Source of the DNA: Planktothrix serta PCC 8927
Lineage (GTDB): Bacteria; Cyanobacteriota; Cyanobacteriia; Cyanobacteriales; Microcoleaceae
Direction: 5' to 3'
Length of the DNA: 64,000 nucleotides
Assembly: GCF_900010725.2 (NCBI RefSeq)
Contig: NZ_LR734871.1
Location: forward strand, 56,168 to 120,167
Position 1 is the stretch's first letter. Every line of letters starts with the position of its first letter. A model generated the notes under the pieces. It ran no database searches and had not been told where the DNA came from. It was given only the letters and a program-made list of their open reading frames with translations. This document shows, one piece after another, positions 1-7,947 of this stretch. A program made the position numbers and the translations under genes.

Positions 1-1133
1 TAGATGCAGAAGGAAAGGTAATTGGAGTTAATGGAATTGTTCAGTTAGGTACGAATCCTGACAAAATTGTTTCCGCCGGAATTCCGATTAATTATTTTTC
101 AGATTGGCGAAAAACGGCGAGATTATCTTCAATTCCAACTCCCCCAAATAATTCTGCACCTATTACAACTAATCCCGATCTCAATTCTTCTCCTTCACCC
201 TCAAACTCTTCTAATACAATAGCTGCGGTGAATAATTCTTTTACTTTAGCCACCACTTTAACGGAAGAGTCAGGAGAAATTTTAGCCTTAGCTTTATCCT
301 ATCCTTATATTATTGTTGGGAATAGTAACGGAAGCCTTTCGATTTGGAATATTACCACCAGTGGACTGACTCGAACTTTACCCGCTCATCAAGGTTCTAT
401 TCCTAGTATTACCCTGAGTCAAGATCGTAAATATTTAGTCACTGGAGGTGAAGATGGATTGATTAAAATTTGGGATTTAGCCATCGGATTAGAATCCCCT
501 ACTTTACCCTTAATTAAAACGATTTCAGCCCATAATAATCCCGTTTTAGCTGTTGCATTGAGTCCCGATGGTAAAAAAATTGCGAGTGGAAGTTGGGATA
601 AAACAATTAAACTTTGGGATGCGGAAACAGGTCAACTTTTAAAAACTTTTATCGGACATGAACAGTTAGTCGATGCGATCGCAGTCAGTCCCGATGGTAA
701 AATTTTAGTCAGTGGCAGTAAGGATAGTAGTATTAAACTCTGGAATATCGAAACCGGGGAATTAATTCGTACCTTAAAAGGTCATGAATTATCCGTTTTA
801 TCCCTAGCTATTAGTTCCAATGGTGAGATTTTAGCCAGTGGAAGTGCTGATGGAACTATTGCTTTATGGAAGTTAAAAACAGGTCAACCCATTCGTCGTT
901 TAAGTGGTCATACTGATGGGGTTTGGTCAATTACAATCACCAGTGATAGTAAAACCTTAATTAGTGGAAGTTGGGATAAAACTGTGAAACTTTGGGATTT
1001 AGCAACAGGTCAATTAAAAGGAAATTTAAAAGGGCATTCTGGTTATGTCAATGCTGTTAGTATTAGTCCCGATGGTAAAACCTTAGTCAGTGGGGGATGG
1101 GATGGACAAGTAAAGGTTTGGAAGCATCCTTAA
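1..1133 (+). CDS. Trypsin-like protease/WD40 repeat protein, 5' truncated by window edge
   Basis: The frame that ends at 1133 is open back to the first bases of the window, so the gene begins upstream; a GTG at 228 is only an internal codon. The visible N-terminal part reads DAEGKVIGVNG, which resembles the end of HtrA/trypsin-like protease domains (DxxGxVIGxN). A Ser/Pro/Asn-rich linker follows, then seven WD40 blades each ending in IWD, LWD, LWN, LWK or VWK, enough for a complete beta-propeller. Cyanobacteria have many protease-propeller fusions in which the propeller probably docks partners. The WD40 assignment is certain. The protease assignment rests on about 30 residues and is an inference. 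The gene converges on ureC, with a hairpin between them. Confidence 0.85.
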   Translation, partial: DAEGKVIGVNGIVQLGTNPDKIVSAGIPINYFSDWRKTARLSSIPTPPNNSAPITTNPDLNSSPSPSNSSNTIAAVNNSFTLATTLTEESGEILALALSYPYIIVGNSNGSLSIWNITTSGLTRTLPAHQGSIPSITLSQDRKYLVTGGEDGLIKIWDLAIGLESPTLPLIKTISAHNNPVLAVALSPDGKKIASGSWDKTIKLWDAETGQLLKTFIGHEQLVDAIAVSPDGKILVSGSKDSSIKLWNIETGELIRTLKGHELSVLSLAISSNGEILASGSADGTIALWKLKTGQPIRRLSGHTDGVWSITITSDSKTLISGSWDKTVKLWDLATGQLKGNLKGHSGYVNAVSISPDGKTLVSGGWDGQVKVWKHP

Positions 1134-1170
1134 TCTTAACTAAAAGCTAAATTTTCGACGGCTATAATTC

Positions 1171-1201
1171 TAGGTTAGGTTAAGAAACAAAACCTAACCT
1201 A
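1171..1201. terminator. Hairpin between convergent WD40 and ureC genes
   Basis: An 11-bp perfect inverted repeat (TAGGTTAGGTT / AACCTAACCTA) with a 9-nt loop sits in the 80-bp gap between the two convergent stop codons. There is no strong T-run on either side, so a bidirectional terminator role is inferred mainly from position. Confidence 0.4.
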
Positions 1202-1213
1202 AAATCTCAAAAA

Positions 1214-2932
1214 TTAAAACAAGAAATAACGCTGCGCCATCGGTAAAACCTCCGCAGGTTCACAGGTTAATAATTGCCCATCGGCTTTGACTTGATAGGT
1301 TTCAGGATCAACATCAATTTTCGGTAAAGCATGATTTAATTTCATATCGGCTTTACTAATATTTCGAGTTCCTGAAACTGCGACACATTGTTTTTTTAAC
1401 CCTAATTGTTCAGGAATTTTTGCTTCTAAAGCTGCTTGAGAAACAAATGTTAAAGACGTAGATGAAATTGCTTTTCCAAAACTCCCAAACATCGGACGAC
1501 CATAGACAGGTTGAGGGGTCGGAATACTCGCATTTGCATCCCCCATTTGCGCCCAAGCAATTAACCCGCCTTTAATGACTAATTCCGGTTTAACTCCAAA
1601 AAAAGCGGGTTTCCATAAACATAAATCCGCTAATTTTCCTTCAGAAATTGACCCCACATAATTAGCAATTCCATGAGTAATAGCCGGATTAATAGTATAT
1701 TTAGCAATATAGCGTTTTACCCGAAAATTATCATGGGTTGCTTGAGTGTTTTCAGGGTCAGTTAATATCCCCCGTTGCACTTTCATTTTATGGGCGGTTT
1801 GCCACGTTCTAATAATCGTTTCTCCCACCCGTCCCATCGCTTGAGAATCAGAAGCAATCATACTAAATGCCCCTAAATCATGCAAAATATCTTCGGCGGC
1901 AATGGTTTCTCGACGAATTCGAGATTCAGCAAAAGCAACATCCTCTGGAATATTGCGATCTAAATGATGGCAAACCATCAACATATCCAGATGTTCTTCT
2001 AAGGTATTCATCGTATAGGGACGAGTGGGATTTGTAGAAGAAGGTAAGACATTTTTCTGACCACAAACCTTAATAATATCGGGTGCATGACCGCCTCCAG
2101 CCCCTTCGGTATGATAGGTATGAATTACCCGATTTTTAAACGCTTCAATGGTCGTTTCTACAAATCCAGCTTCGTTTAAAGTATCCGTATGAATGGCAAC
2201 TTGAATATCATATTCATCGGCAACTTTTAAACAAGTATCAATTGCTGCTGGCGTAGTTCCCCAATCTTCATGTAGTTTTAAACCCATCGCCCCCGCCACA
2301 ATTTGTTCCACTAAACCTTGGGGTTGACTACTATTTCCTTTGCCTAAAAATCCTAAATTCATCGGAAAAGCTTCCGCCGCTTCTAACATCCGATAAATAT
2401 TCCACGCCCCCGGAGTACAAGTGGTGGCATTTGTTCCCGTGGCGGGGCCAGTTCCACCCCCGATCATTGTCGTAATTCCTGATGCAATGGCAGTCTCTAT
2501 TTGTTGAGGACAAATAAAGTGAATATGGCTATCAATTCCCCCGGCGGTGAGGATCATTCCTTCCCCTGCGATCGCTTCTGTGGCAGGGCCGATAATAATA
2601 TCAATATGATCTTGAATATAGGGATTTCCTGCTTTGCCAATCTTATAAATTTTTCCATCTTTTATCCCCACATCTGCTTTAACTATCCCCCACCAATCTA
2701 TAATTAAAGCATTCGTAATCACTAAATCAACAGCCCCATCCTCACGAGAAATCGGAGACTGTCCCATCCCATCCCGAATCACTTTTCCGCCCCCAAATTT
2801 TACCTCATCCCCATAGGTTGTATAGTCCCTTTCCACTTCAATAATTAATTCCGTATCCGCTAACCGAATGCGATCGCCCACCGTCGGCCCAAAGGTTTCT
2901 GCATACGCTTGTCGATCCATTTTATAACTCAT
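1214..2932 (-). CDS. ureC: Urease subunit alpha (catalytic)
   Basis: Catalytic subunit of the nickel urease, which hydrolyses urea to ammonia and carbamate in the cytoplasm. At 572 aa it has the normal family length. All active-site residues are visible: H136 and H138 (DSHIHF), the carbamylated lysine K219 (GLKLHEDWG), H248, H274, the flap Cys-His at 321-322 (MVCHHLD) and D362 ([12 protein letters not shown]). The start codon overlaps the stop of the upstream DUF4276 gene in an ATGA arrangement. ureB lies upstream but is separated from ureC by two unrelated genes, and neither ureA nor accessory genes are nearby, so the urease operon is split. ureC may depend on translational coupling to the inserted gene. 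Confidence 0.98.
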   Translation of the reverse strand: MSYKMDRQAYAETFGPTVGDRIRLADTELIIEVERDYTTYGDEVKFGGGKVIRDGMGQSPISREDGAVDLVITNALIIDWWGIVKADVGIKDGKIYKIGKAGNPYIQDHIDIIIGPATEAIAGEGMILTAGGIDSHIHFICPQQIETAIASGITTMIGGGTGPATGTNATTCTPGAWNIYRMLEAAEAFPMNLGFLGKGNSSQPQGLVEQIVAGAMGLKLHEDWGTTPAAIDTCLKVADEYDIQVAIHTDTLNEAGFVETTIEAFKNRVIHTYHTEGAGGGHAPDIIKVCGQKNVLPSSTNPTRPYTMNTLEEHLDMLMVCHHLDRNIPEDVAFAESRIRRETIAAEDILHDLGAFSMIASDSQAMGRVGETIIRTWQTAHKMKVQRGILTDPENTQATHDNFRVKRYIAKYTINPAITHGIANYVGSISEGKLADLCLWKPAFFGVKPELVIKGGLIAWAQMGDANASIPTPQPVYGRPMFGSFGKAISSTSLTFVSQAALEAKIPEQLGLKKQCVAVSGTRNISKADMKLNHALPKIDVDPETYQVKADGQLLTCEPAEVLPMAQRYFLF

Positions 2933-3615
2933 AAGTCTTCCTGGGGTAATGATAAGTTTTCTAGGAATTCAACGAAGGGTTTAAAGCATTGAGGACATCT
3001 TTCAGCAATATCCTGATAATTAGCTTGTCCTAAAATCAACGCTGAATCAACTGTTTTTTGATAGGTTTTATTATACGCTTTAAATAATCTTTCAACAATT
3101 CTACTCGGTGGCTGATCATGATTTTGCTCTTCTACGGGAATTGTCCAAGAAATCAAGAAGTTCTGCTCCTTTTTCAAGCCTAGACGGTTTCTGAGTTGAT
3201 TTTCCGAGGCTAACACTAAGGCTTCTAGGTCATGTTTGTAGCAAAAGACTTTAAACCTTTGTTTTAATCGATGATCTTCTATTGCTTTTTTTGTTAATTC
3301 CTGTTCAAATTGATTAATAATTCCTTCCTTAAGTTCATCATAAGTTGTATGGGGAAACCCTATATTTTTAGGATATAAATCGGGAATAACAACAACAATT
3401 GCTTGGCAATCATTCTGTAAGATAGAAATCGCTTTTTTAGGAATCACTTCTAAAAGTTCTTTTTTAGCATTTCCACCTCTTTGATTATCACTACCTTTGG
3501 CTGCAAAGAATTCAATTTTAATTCCTTGGATTTCCTGATTGTCAATTAAATCTTTTAACAGGGATTCCATTGCTAATTTATCTGACTTTCCTTCTACATA
3601 AACAATCACCTTCAT
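2929..3615 (-). CDS. DUF4276 family protein (TOPRIM-like), partner of upstream ATPase
   Basis: This 228-aa protein starts with a beta strand and the motif VYVEGKSD (E8, D12), typical of DUF4276 and of TOPRIM-type nucleases or ligand-binding domains. A second acidic site sits in VVVIPDLYP (D79), where a full TOPRIM would show DxD, so catalytic competence is uncertain. [10 protein letters not shown] is a later family-like motif. The gene is coupled at both ends by ATGA overlaps: its ATG overlaps the ATPase stop and its stop overlaps the ureC start. DUF4276 genes commonly sit beside an AAA ATPase, and related ATPase-TOPRIM pairs (OLD, PARIS AriA/AriB) act in phage defence. The defence role here is inferred from that analogy. 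Confidence 0.75.
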   Translation of the reverse strand: MKVIVYVEGKSDKLAMESLLKDLIDNQEIQGIKIEFFAAKGSDNQRGGNAKKELLEVIPKKAISILQNDCQAIVVVIPDLYPKNIGFPHTTYDELKEGIINQFEQELTKKAIEDHRLKQRFKVFCYKHDLEALVLASENQLRNRLGLKKEQNFLISWTIPVEEQNHDQPPSRIVERLFKAYNKTYQKTVDSALILGQANYQDIAERCPQCFKPFVEFLENLSLPQEDL

Positions 3616-4790
3616 ATCAGTTGCTCCAATTCATCAGAACGATGTAATTTTTCAATTTCATCGGTTCCAAAATCTTCTAAAATATCGGTTAATACCTTAA
3701 AATTACTAGGCTTTATAAATTTTGCTTCTCCCTGTTCTTTACGCATCACGGCAATTTTAGATAAATCAAACTGACTTAGGAAATAGGAAGAATGGGTTGC
3801 TAACAAAATTTGAGTCCGTTCTGATGCTTTCTCAAACAGTCCTGCTAAAATAGATAATGTCCGGGGATGTACTCCTTGATCCGGTTCATCAATACAGATT
3901 AAACTGGGAGGATTAGGATGTAAACAAAGGCAAACCCAGCAAATCAAACGTAAAATTCCATCGGATAAATCCGCTAAACTAATAGTTTCATCAACTCCCT
4001 TTTCTTGCCAAAATGCAATAACCTCGCCAGGGCCACCTCGCGCTTTTACCATTAAATTTTTAAACCCTGGAATCATTAATCTTAAAAACAACTGCAATTC
4101 ATTAAAAATTTCTTGATGTTCTGTTTGTAAATAAAATAAAACAGAACTTAAATTTCCTGCATCTTCATGAAGAATCGGTTCCTGCTCAATTAACACTGAT
4201 TTACGGATTTTTTGATTAGCAATATTAAAAGAGCTATAAAATCTCCAATTCTGAATATATTCTCTCAAATCGAATAATAATTCTAAACGTGGATTAGTGA
4301 TTGTACTTAAAGCTAGTTGATTGCGTTTAGATTGAATATCCTGCTCAATTATTGTGTTTTCAAACCTCCCCGTATCTGGATTTTGAACTTGTCCTTGATT
4401 CCCTTGAATATCCATGAAAATATAAGGGTTTTTATATTGATCGCTATAGGGTTTAGAGGAAACAACTTTTTCATAGGTAATTTGTGTTTTCCCCACAGGG
4501 CCCATTAGTTCACCTTGATAGAGCATAGAAACAGGTCTATTGATATCAATTTCTAAGTTCCATGTAAACTTTTCTGGCCCGGTCAGATGAAAAATTTGTT
4601 GACCGATTGATCCCTCTATAATTTCAGTGGGTATCTCTCGATACATACCATCTCGGAGAAATTTCAAAAATTCAAACAAACTGGATTTTCCAGCCCCATT
4701 AGCACCTACAATCACTTCCAAAGATTGAAAGTTAGCTTGAAAATCTTTAAAAGGACGATACCCTTTAATGTTAATCGATAATAATCTCAT
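3612..4790 (-). CDS. AAA_21/ABC-type ATPase of a two-gene ATPase-DUF4276 module
   Basis: A soluble ATPase of about 392 aa in the SMC/RecF/OLD-like group. It has a Walker A motif GANGAGKSS at 29-37 after an N-terminal FxxF-type strand, a signature-like LSDGILRL, a Walker B LICIDEPDQGVHP and a switch histidine in LLATHS. A TTG start at 4811 is possible, but the ATG at 4790 has an AGGA site at proper distance and gives the usual MRLLSINIKGYRPF beginning, so I prefer it. The gene follows ureB by 49 bp and overlaps the DUF4276 gene in an ATGA. Such ATPases typically sense or load on nucleic acid and control an effector, here the DUF4276 protein. The function is inferred. Confidence 0.8.
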   Translation of the reverse strand: MRLLSINIKGYRPFKDFQANFQSLEVIVGANGAGKSSLFEFLKFLRDGMYREIPTEIIEGSIGQQIFHLTGPEKFTWNLEIDINRPVSMLYQGELMGPVGKTQITYEKVVSSKPYSDQYKNPYIFMDIQGNQGQVQNPDTGRFENTIIEQDIQSKRNQLALSTITNPRLELLFDLREYIQNWRFYSSFNIANQKIRKSVLIEQEPILHEDAGNLSSVLFYLQTEHQEIFNELQLFLRLMIPGFKNLMVKARGGPGEVIAFWQEKGVDETISLADLSDGILRLICWVCLCLHPNPPSLICIDEPDQGVHPRTLSILAGLFEKASERTQILLATHSSYFLSQFDLSKIAVMRKEQGEAKFIKPSNFKVLTDILEDFGTDEIEKLHRSDELEQLI

Positions 4791-4839
4791 AATCAAGATT
4801 TCCTGAGACAATCAATCATACAACTTTCACTCATCTATT

Positions 4840-5220
4840 CTACTTTTTTTTACTTTTTTTGGTTTTATCTTTCTCTTTCTTAGATTTTTTCTCGGAGGGT
4901 TCTGATGGAATAGCTTCTAGTTGACCTTCCACTAACCCATTAAACCCATATATTTCTCGACTTCCAGCCATTGTCACTAACTCAACTTCCTGTTCATCTC
5001 CGGGTTCAAATCTAACCGCAGTTCCAGCCGGAATATTTAACCGCATTCCTTTGGTTTTTTCTCGTTTAAATTTCAGGGCTTCATTAACTTCATAAAAGTG
5101 ATAATGTGAGCCAATTTGAATTGGGCGATCGCCTGTATTCCCCACTTTAACCTTTAAAGTCGGACGACCCACATTGAGTTCAATTTCACCTGCTTTAACA
5201 ATCAGTTCACCTGGAATCAT
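4840..5220 (-). CDS. ureB: Urease subunit beta with lysine-rich C-terminal tail
   Basis: Structural subunit of urease. The sequence from [11 protein letters not shown] through [30 protein letters not shown] and YGFNGLVEG is the whole standard UreB of about 101 residues. The open frame runs further upstream to 5274, but UreB proteins begin at MIPGE and a GAGG site precedes the ATG at 5220. About 25 extra residues, almost all Lys, Ser and Glu, follow the normal end; such a tail is not part of the usual core. Two TATAAT sequences occur on this strand about 45-60 bp upstream of the start and could be -10 elements. ureC is not next but lies beyond the ATPase and DUF4276 genes. Confidence 0.95.
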   Translation of the reverse strand: MIPGELIVKAGEIELNVGRPTLKVKVGNTGDRPIQIGSHYHFYEVNEALKFKREKTKGMRLNIPAGTAVRFEPGDEQEVELVTMAGSREIYGFNGLVEGQLEAIPSEPSEKKSKKEKDKTKKSKKK

Positions 5221-5358
5221 TTGTTTTGTCCTCTGATGATGATTAACATTCCTAATCGAATCATTATTATACAAGAATTATATCCCATTGAAAACATCCC
5301 TTGATATCATTATCTAGGATTAGTCCTCAATTAGCAAGAATATAGGGATAAAAATAGA

Positions 5359-5387
5359 TTGACAGCAAGATTTTATTGATTTACAAT
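5359..5387 (+). promoter_or_regulatory. Sigma70-type promoter for the DUF433 gene
   Basis: A perfect -35 TTGACA (5359-5364), a 17-bp spacer and a near-perfect -10 TACAAT (5382-5387). Transcription would start near 5394, only a few bases before a possible ATG at 5399. This favours the second ATG at 5429 as the translation start. Confidence 0.6.
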
Positions 5388-5428
5388 ATAAATTAGCTAT
5401 GGTATCAATACTAACATTTTTTAAAAGA

Positions 5429-5821
5429 ATGAATGCTCAACAGTTAGAAAAACAACTCAATAATTTAAAACCTGCTGAAAAACTGCAATTGATTCAAACC
5501 CTGGCTCAAAATTTAAGTGATGATTTTTTACCCAAAGAAACCTCTGAACCTGACTCAATTGCTAATGTGGGGCGTGTTCCTATTCCGGTTTGGAAATTAG
5601 TCGGTTATCGCCGTTTAGGTTGGAGTGATTTACAAATCTTAGAAAACTTTCCGCATTTACAAGCTGAAGATTTACAAACCGCTTGGAACTATGCAGAAAG
5701 TTACCCAAATCAGATCAATCAAGACTTAGAAGTCTATCAACAGAATCAACCTTTATCCGTGAATGATTCCCCTTGGGATGAACTTATAAACTTGATTGAT
5801 CGTTGTACTGTTGATACCTGA
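5429..5821 (+). CDS. DUF433 antitoxin-like protein, C-terminus cut by nonsense codon
   Basis: A protein of about 130 aa whose centre (IPVWKLVGYRRLGWSDLQIL, then FPHLQAEDLQTAWNY) is a DUF433 domain, a helix-turn-helix-like family found as the antitoxin half of modules paired with a DUF5615/PIN-like nuclease. I start it at 5429 because the promoter places the transcript start next to the upstream ATG at 5399. After the TGA stop the same frame continues ITDLAEQYDH before a TAA. That matches a tail (DTGI.DLA.Q.DHYLY) I recall from many small cyanobacterial proteins, so the TGA looks like a GGA-to-TGA mutation. No toxin gene follows, so it is an orphan. Confidence 0.7.
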   Translation: MNAQQLEKQLNNLKPAEKLQLIQTLAQNLSDDFLPKETSEPDSIANVGRVPIPVWKLVGYRRLGWSDLQILENFPHLQAEDLQTAWNYAESYPNQINQDLEVYQQNQPLSVNDSPWDELINLIDRCTVDT

Positions 5822-5950
5822 ATTACAGATTTAGCTGAACAATATGATCATTAATAAGCCTTACTTGTCATTTTGAAAGTAGCGAAGTGCTTAAGTGTAA
5901 TGTTTTGTATCCTGTAATAATTAATTATTTAAAAATCAGTGAAAACACGC

Positions 5951-6337
5951 ATGACAAGTTTTGTAAACTATGCTTATAATAGTCGAGGACGTTACAATAC
6001 TATCTTAAAAACTATGATAGAAGCATTAAATATAACTATGTTTTCACACATTATAGGGATTTTTCCAATTATCTTCGGTGGATTGGGAAGTTGCTCTAAT
6101 CCTAATCCTGTACAGTGGTTGCTCATTATTTCATTAATTGGTGCTTCTGGCCTATTAGCTGTTGCTAGTAGCTCTGCATTTGTAGCTGTAGCTGCTACAA
6201 TGATTCCTATGATTATCGCAGGTGAAACTATTGCAGACATATTAACAGCAATTACAGGTAGTGTTGCTGTATCAGCAGGAGGGTTAGAAATTTTAACTGG
6301 ATTGGTTTTGACTATAAAAAATATGCTAGGTTGCTAA
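5951..6337 (+). CDS. Small hydrophobic membrane protein of unknown function
   Basis: I do not recognise this protein. About 128 aa from the ATG at 5951 (a GTG at 5939 in frame is an alternative; neither has a clear ribosome site). After a polar first 30 residues it is strongly hydrophobic, with three or four possible membrane helices separated by short polar turns, is rich in Ala, Ile, Gly and Ser, and ends in NMLGC. Small hydrophobic peptides of this kind include holin-like, bacteriocin-like and TA-associated proteins, but no motif allows a choice. It lies between an orphan DUF433 gene and repeat elements, in an accessory stretch. Confidence 0.5.
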   Translation: MTSFVNYAYNSRGRYNTILKTMIEALNITMFSHIIGIFPIIFGGLGSCSNPNPVQWLLIISLIGASGLLAVASSSAFVAVAATMIPMIIAGETIADILTAITGSVAVSAGGLEILTGLVLTIKNMLGC

Positions 6338-6389
6338 GTCAGACAAGAATTAAATTTTATACCCAAAAGTTTATTAATCAATCAAAGTA

Positions 6390-6420
6390 GGTGCGTGCGG
6401 CTTCGCCTTACGCACCCTAC
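6390..6420. repeat. GTAGGGTGCG palindromic repeat, copy 1
   Basis: A 31-bp imperfect palindrome (GGTGCGTGCGG.. ..CGCACCCTAC) preceded by the lead TTTATTAATCAATCAAAG. The same lead and core recur in the array at 7.9-8.2 kb, and the core again at 6.7, 11.4 and 12.0 kb. It is a dispersed REP/MITE-like element. Confidence 0.8.
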
Positions 6421-6456
6421 TTGAAATAGAGGATATCAAGCCTAAAATTTGTTCAA

Positions 6457-6663
6457 TTAGTCTTTTTCATTAGTGGCTGACCAAATCAGCGCTATAAACC
6501 ATCCGATAACTGTCCATCCTAAAAAGATGTTGAGCAAAAATATCGCGGTTGTATTTCTTTTGGACTTAAACAGAGCAATAATCCAGGGAAGAAAATACAA
6601 TACTAAGGAAACTCCCACAGTTATAAGTTGTTCTGTACTCGTCATGTTCTCAATATCGTTCAT
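6457..6663 (-). CDS. Superinfection immunity family membrane protein
   Basis: A 68-aa protein with two membrane helices. The segment YFLPWIIALFKSKRN, then AIFLLNIFLGWTVIGWFIAL, matches the superinfection-immunity protein family (PF14373-type, related to phage T4 Imm), in which the first helix is followed by a basic loop and an LNxxxGWTxIGWxxAL second helix. In T4 the protein blocks DNA injection by a second phage. In bacterial genomes the family is widespread, often in toxin or accessory regions, and the role of most members is unproven. The ATG at 6663 is chosen because AGGAG precedes it by six bases; the TTG directly upstream is not needed. It is flanked by palindromic repeats on both sides. 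Confidence 0.85.
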   Translation of the reverse strand: MNDIENMTSTEQLITVGVSLVLYFLPWIIALFKSKRNTTAIFLLNIFLGWTVIGWFIALIWSATNEKD

Positions 6664-6741
6664 CAATCGCTCCTAAAACAAAAGTTTAACTTATGCTAAA
6701 ACAATAATATATTATTTTTTTTTATAGCCAAGCAAGTTTTT

Positions 6742-6861
6742 GTAGGGTGCGTAAGCACAGCGCACGCACCAAAAATTTGTTAATTAATAAAAGTCGGTGC
6801 GTGTGGCGAATTTTCAGTTATTGAATTTACCCATAAATTAATTCCGCCTGACGCACCCTAC
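6742..6861. repeat. GTAGGGTGCG palindromic repeats, copies 2 and 3
   Basis: Copy 2 (6742-6770) is the compact form GTAGGGTGCGTAAGC..GCACGCACC. Copy 3 (6796-6861) has its two arms split by about 40 bp of AT-rich sequence, so it looks like an element with an internal insertion or an extended loop. The linker between them is the TTAATTAATAAAAG variant of the family lead sequence. Confidence 0.7.
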
Positions 6862-6899
6862 GAGTTTTTTAAGGATGCGATCGCGTAGCCCCTACAATT

Positions 6900-7460
6900 C
6901 TAATAATTTTTTGTTCCAATCGTTTGTTTTTCATTTTCTAAATGAGCAGTTGCTATTAAATGATTTAATTCCTCTATCGCCATTAAAACCACACTTTCCC
7001 CTTCGGGACGATTAATAACAATAATATCTCGATTCGCCACAACTTGCTCACATAATTGAGTGATATTTTCCCTAGCATCTTCCCAAGAAATTTGATTAAA
7101 TTTCATCAGATTTAGCTTTAGTTTCTCCTCTAATTTAGCCGGATCAGTAAAAACTTGATGGAAATGACTACTAAAATAAACTACTTCATAATTAGGGTAT
7201 AATTCCTGATTTAACTGTTTCCATAAACTTAATCCTTCCCATTCAAAACGTTCTACTTCTTCCGGTGTAACTTCAGGAGAATCAGAAGGATCAGCTAAGT
7301 TTAATCGAGCTTCAAAAGCATCAGCCCAATTATACAAACGTTGAATGGTTTCTTGAGTTAAAGGTAAAGATTCTGGATCTAAATCACCCACTTGATCAGG
7401 TTCATTCCACCATAAGGGATAACATCCATAATCTGTCATTAGTCTAATTTTTTTAGGCAT
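6900..7460 (-). CDS. Fusion of an immunity-like domain with a Phd/YefM antitoxin domain
   Basis: A 186-aa protein in two parts. Residues 1 to about 95 (MPKKIRLMTDYGCYPLW, LPLTQETIQRLYNWADAF, then an acidic stretch) resemble a small family of hypothetical or immunity-type proteins. Residues from M119 (MKFNQISWEDARENITQL .. DIIVINRPEGESVVLMA) look like a complete Phd/YefM-type antitoxin DNA-binding and dimerisation domain. The start at 7460 has GAGG nine bases upstream; the TTG at 7469 is less likely. The gene lies 21 bp downstream of the toxin-like gene on the same strand, the usual toxin-then-immunity order. An ancestral fusion of two adjacent genes is likely; a sequencing join is less likely because the frame and linker are intact. 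Confidence 0.65.
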   Translation of the reverse strand: MPKKIRLMTDYGCYPLWWNEPDQVGDLDPESLPLTQETIQRLYNWADAFEARLNLADPSDSPEVTPEEVERFEWEGLSLWKQLNQELYPNYEVVYFSSHFHQVFTDPAKLEEKLKLNLMKFNQISWEDARENITQLCEQVVANRDIIVINRPEGESVVLMAIEELNHLIATAHLENEKQTIGTKNY

Positions 7461-7481
7461 ATAATTCAACCTCTATAAAGA

Positions 7482-7919
7482 TTATTTTGGTTTTGTTCTC
7501 GGATTTGCCCCTACAATATATCCATTATTACCTATTGTAACTGCAATATATTTAATCTCACCCTTATGAATAAATTGATAAACTGGACGGGGGTTAACAG
7601 TGTCCCTACCTTGGAAACTAACAATGCTTCCTTTGGTAATTGCTCCCATAACAACATCAACAATTTCATCTGCATTAATTCCTATTCTAGCAAATTGATC
7701 GGCTTTCGCTAAAATATGCTGTAAACCTCGGTTTTCATCTCCCGTTTCTAAGAATACAATTTGATCATCCGCACATTTAGTGATTCTTACAATCTTTTCA
7801 GGATTATGCTTGATTTCTCTGGCTTGAAGTTCTGCAATTAAGGCAGATCTTTCAGTTTCATAATCTGGCGTTTGAGTCAAGGGCTTACCTACTATAATGT
7901 TAAAAATATACAAGAACAT
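7482..7919 (-). CDS. Polymorphic-toxin-like nuclease domain protein (BECR-type, putative)
   Basis: A 145-aa protein. The order of motifs, GLQHIL at 65-70, then an Asp/Glu helix (ADEIVDVVMGAITKG), SFQGRDTVNPRPVYQF, IKYIAVTIGNNGYIVGANP, resembles the C-terminal RNase domains of contact-dependent and other polymorphic toxins in the barnase/EndoU/colicin-D/RelE-like group. In relatives that I recall, GLQHI is followed by a second His (RH..DF); here it is AKADQF, so activity may be reduced. There is no signal or delivery domain, and a stop codon lies just upstream in frame, so this is a free toxin domain or a severed C-terminal cassette. The downstream fusion gene is the likely antidote. The family call is from memory of motifs. 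Confidence 0.55.
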   Translation of the reverse strand: MFLYIFNIIVGKPLTQTPDYETERSALIAELQAREIKHNPEKIVRITKCADDQIVFLETGDENRGLQHILAKADQFARIGINADEIVDVVMGAITKGSIVSFQGRDTVNPRPVYQFIHKGEIKYIAVTIGNNGYIVGANPRTKPK

Positions 7920-7947
7920 TATAACCGATTAAAAAGCACCCTCAAAC

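Noticed and set aside
6473-6676. 67-codon plus-strand frame opposite the superinfection-immunity gene
   Set aside because: The minus-strand gene has a good ribosome site and a family match; the plus-strand frame has neither.
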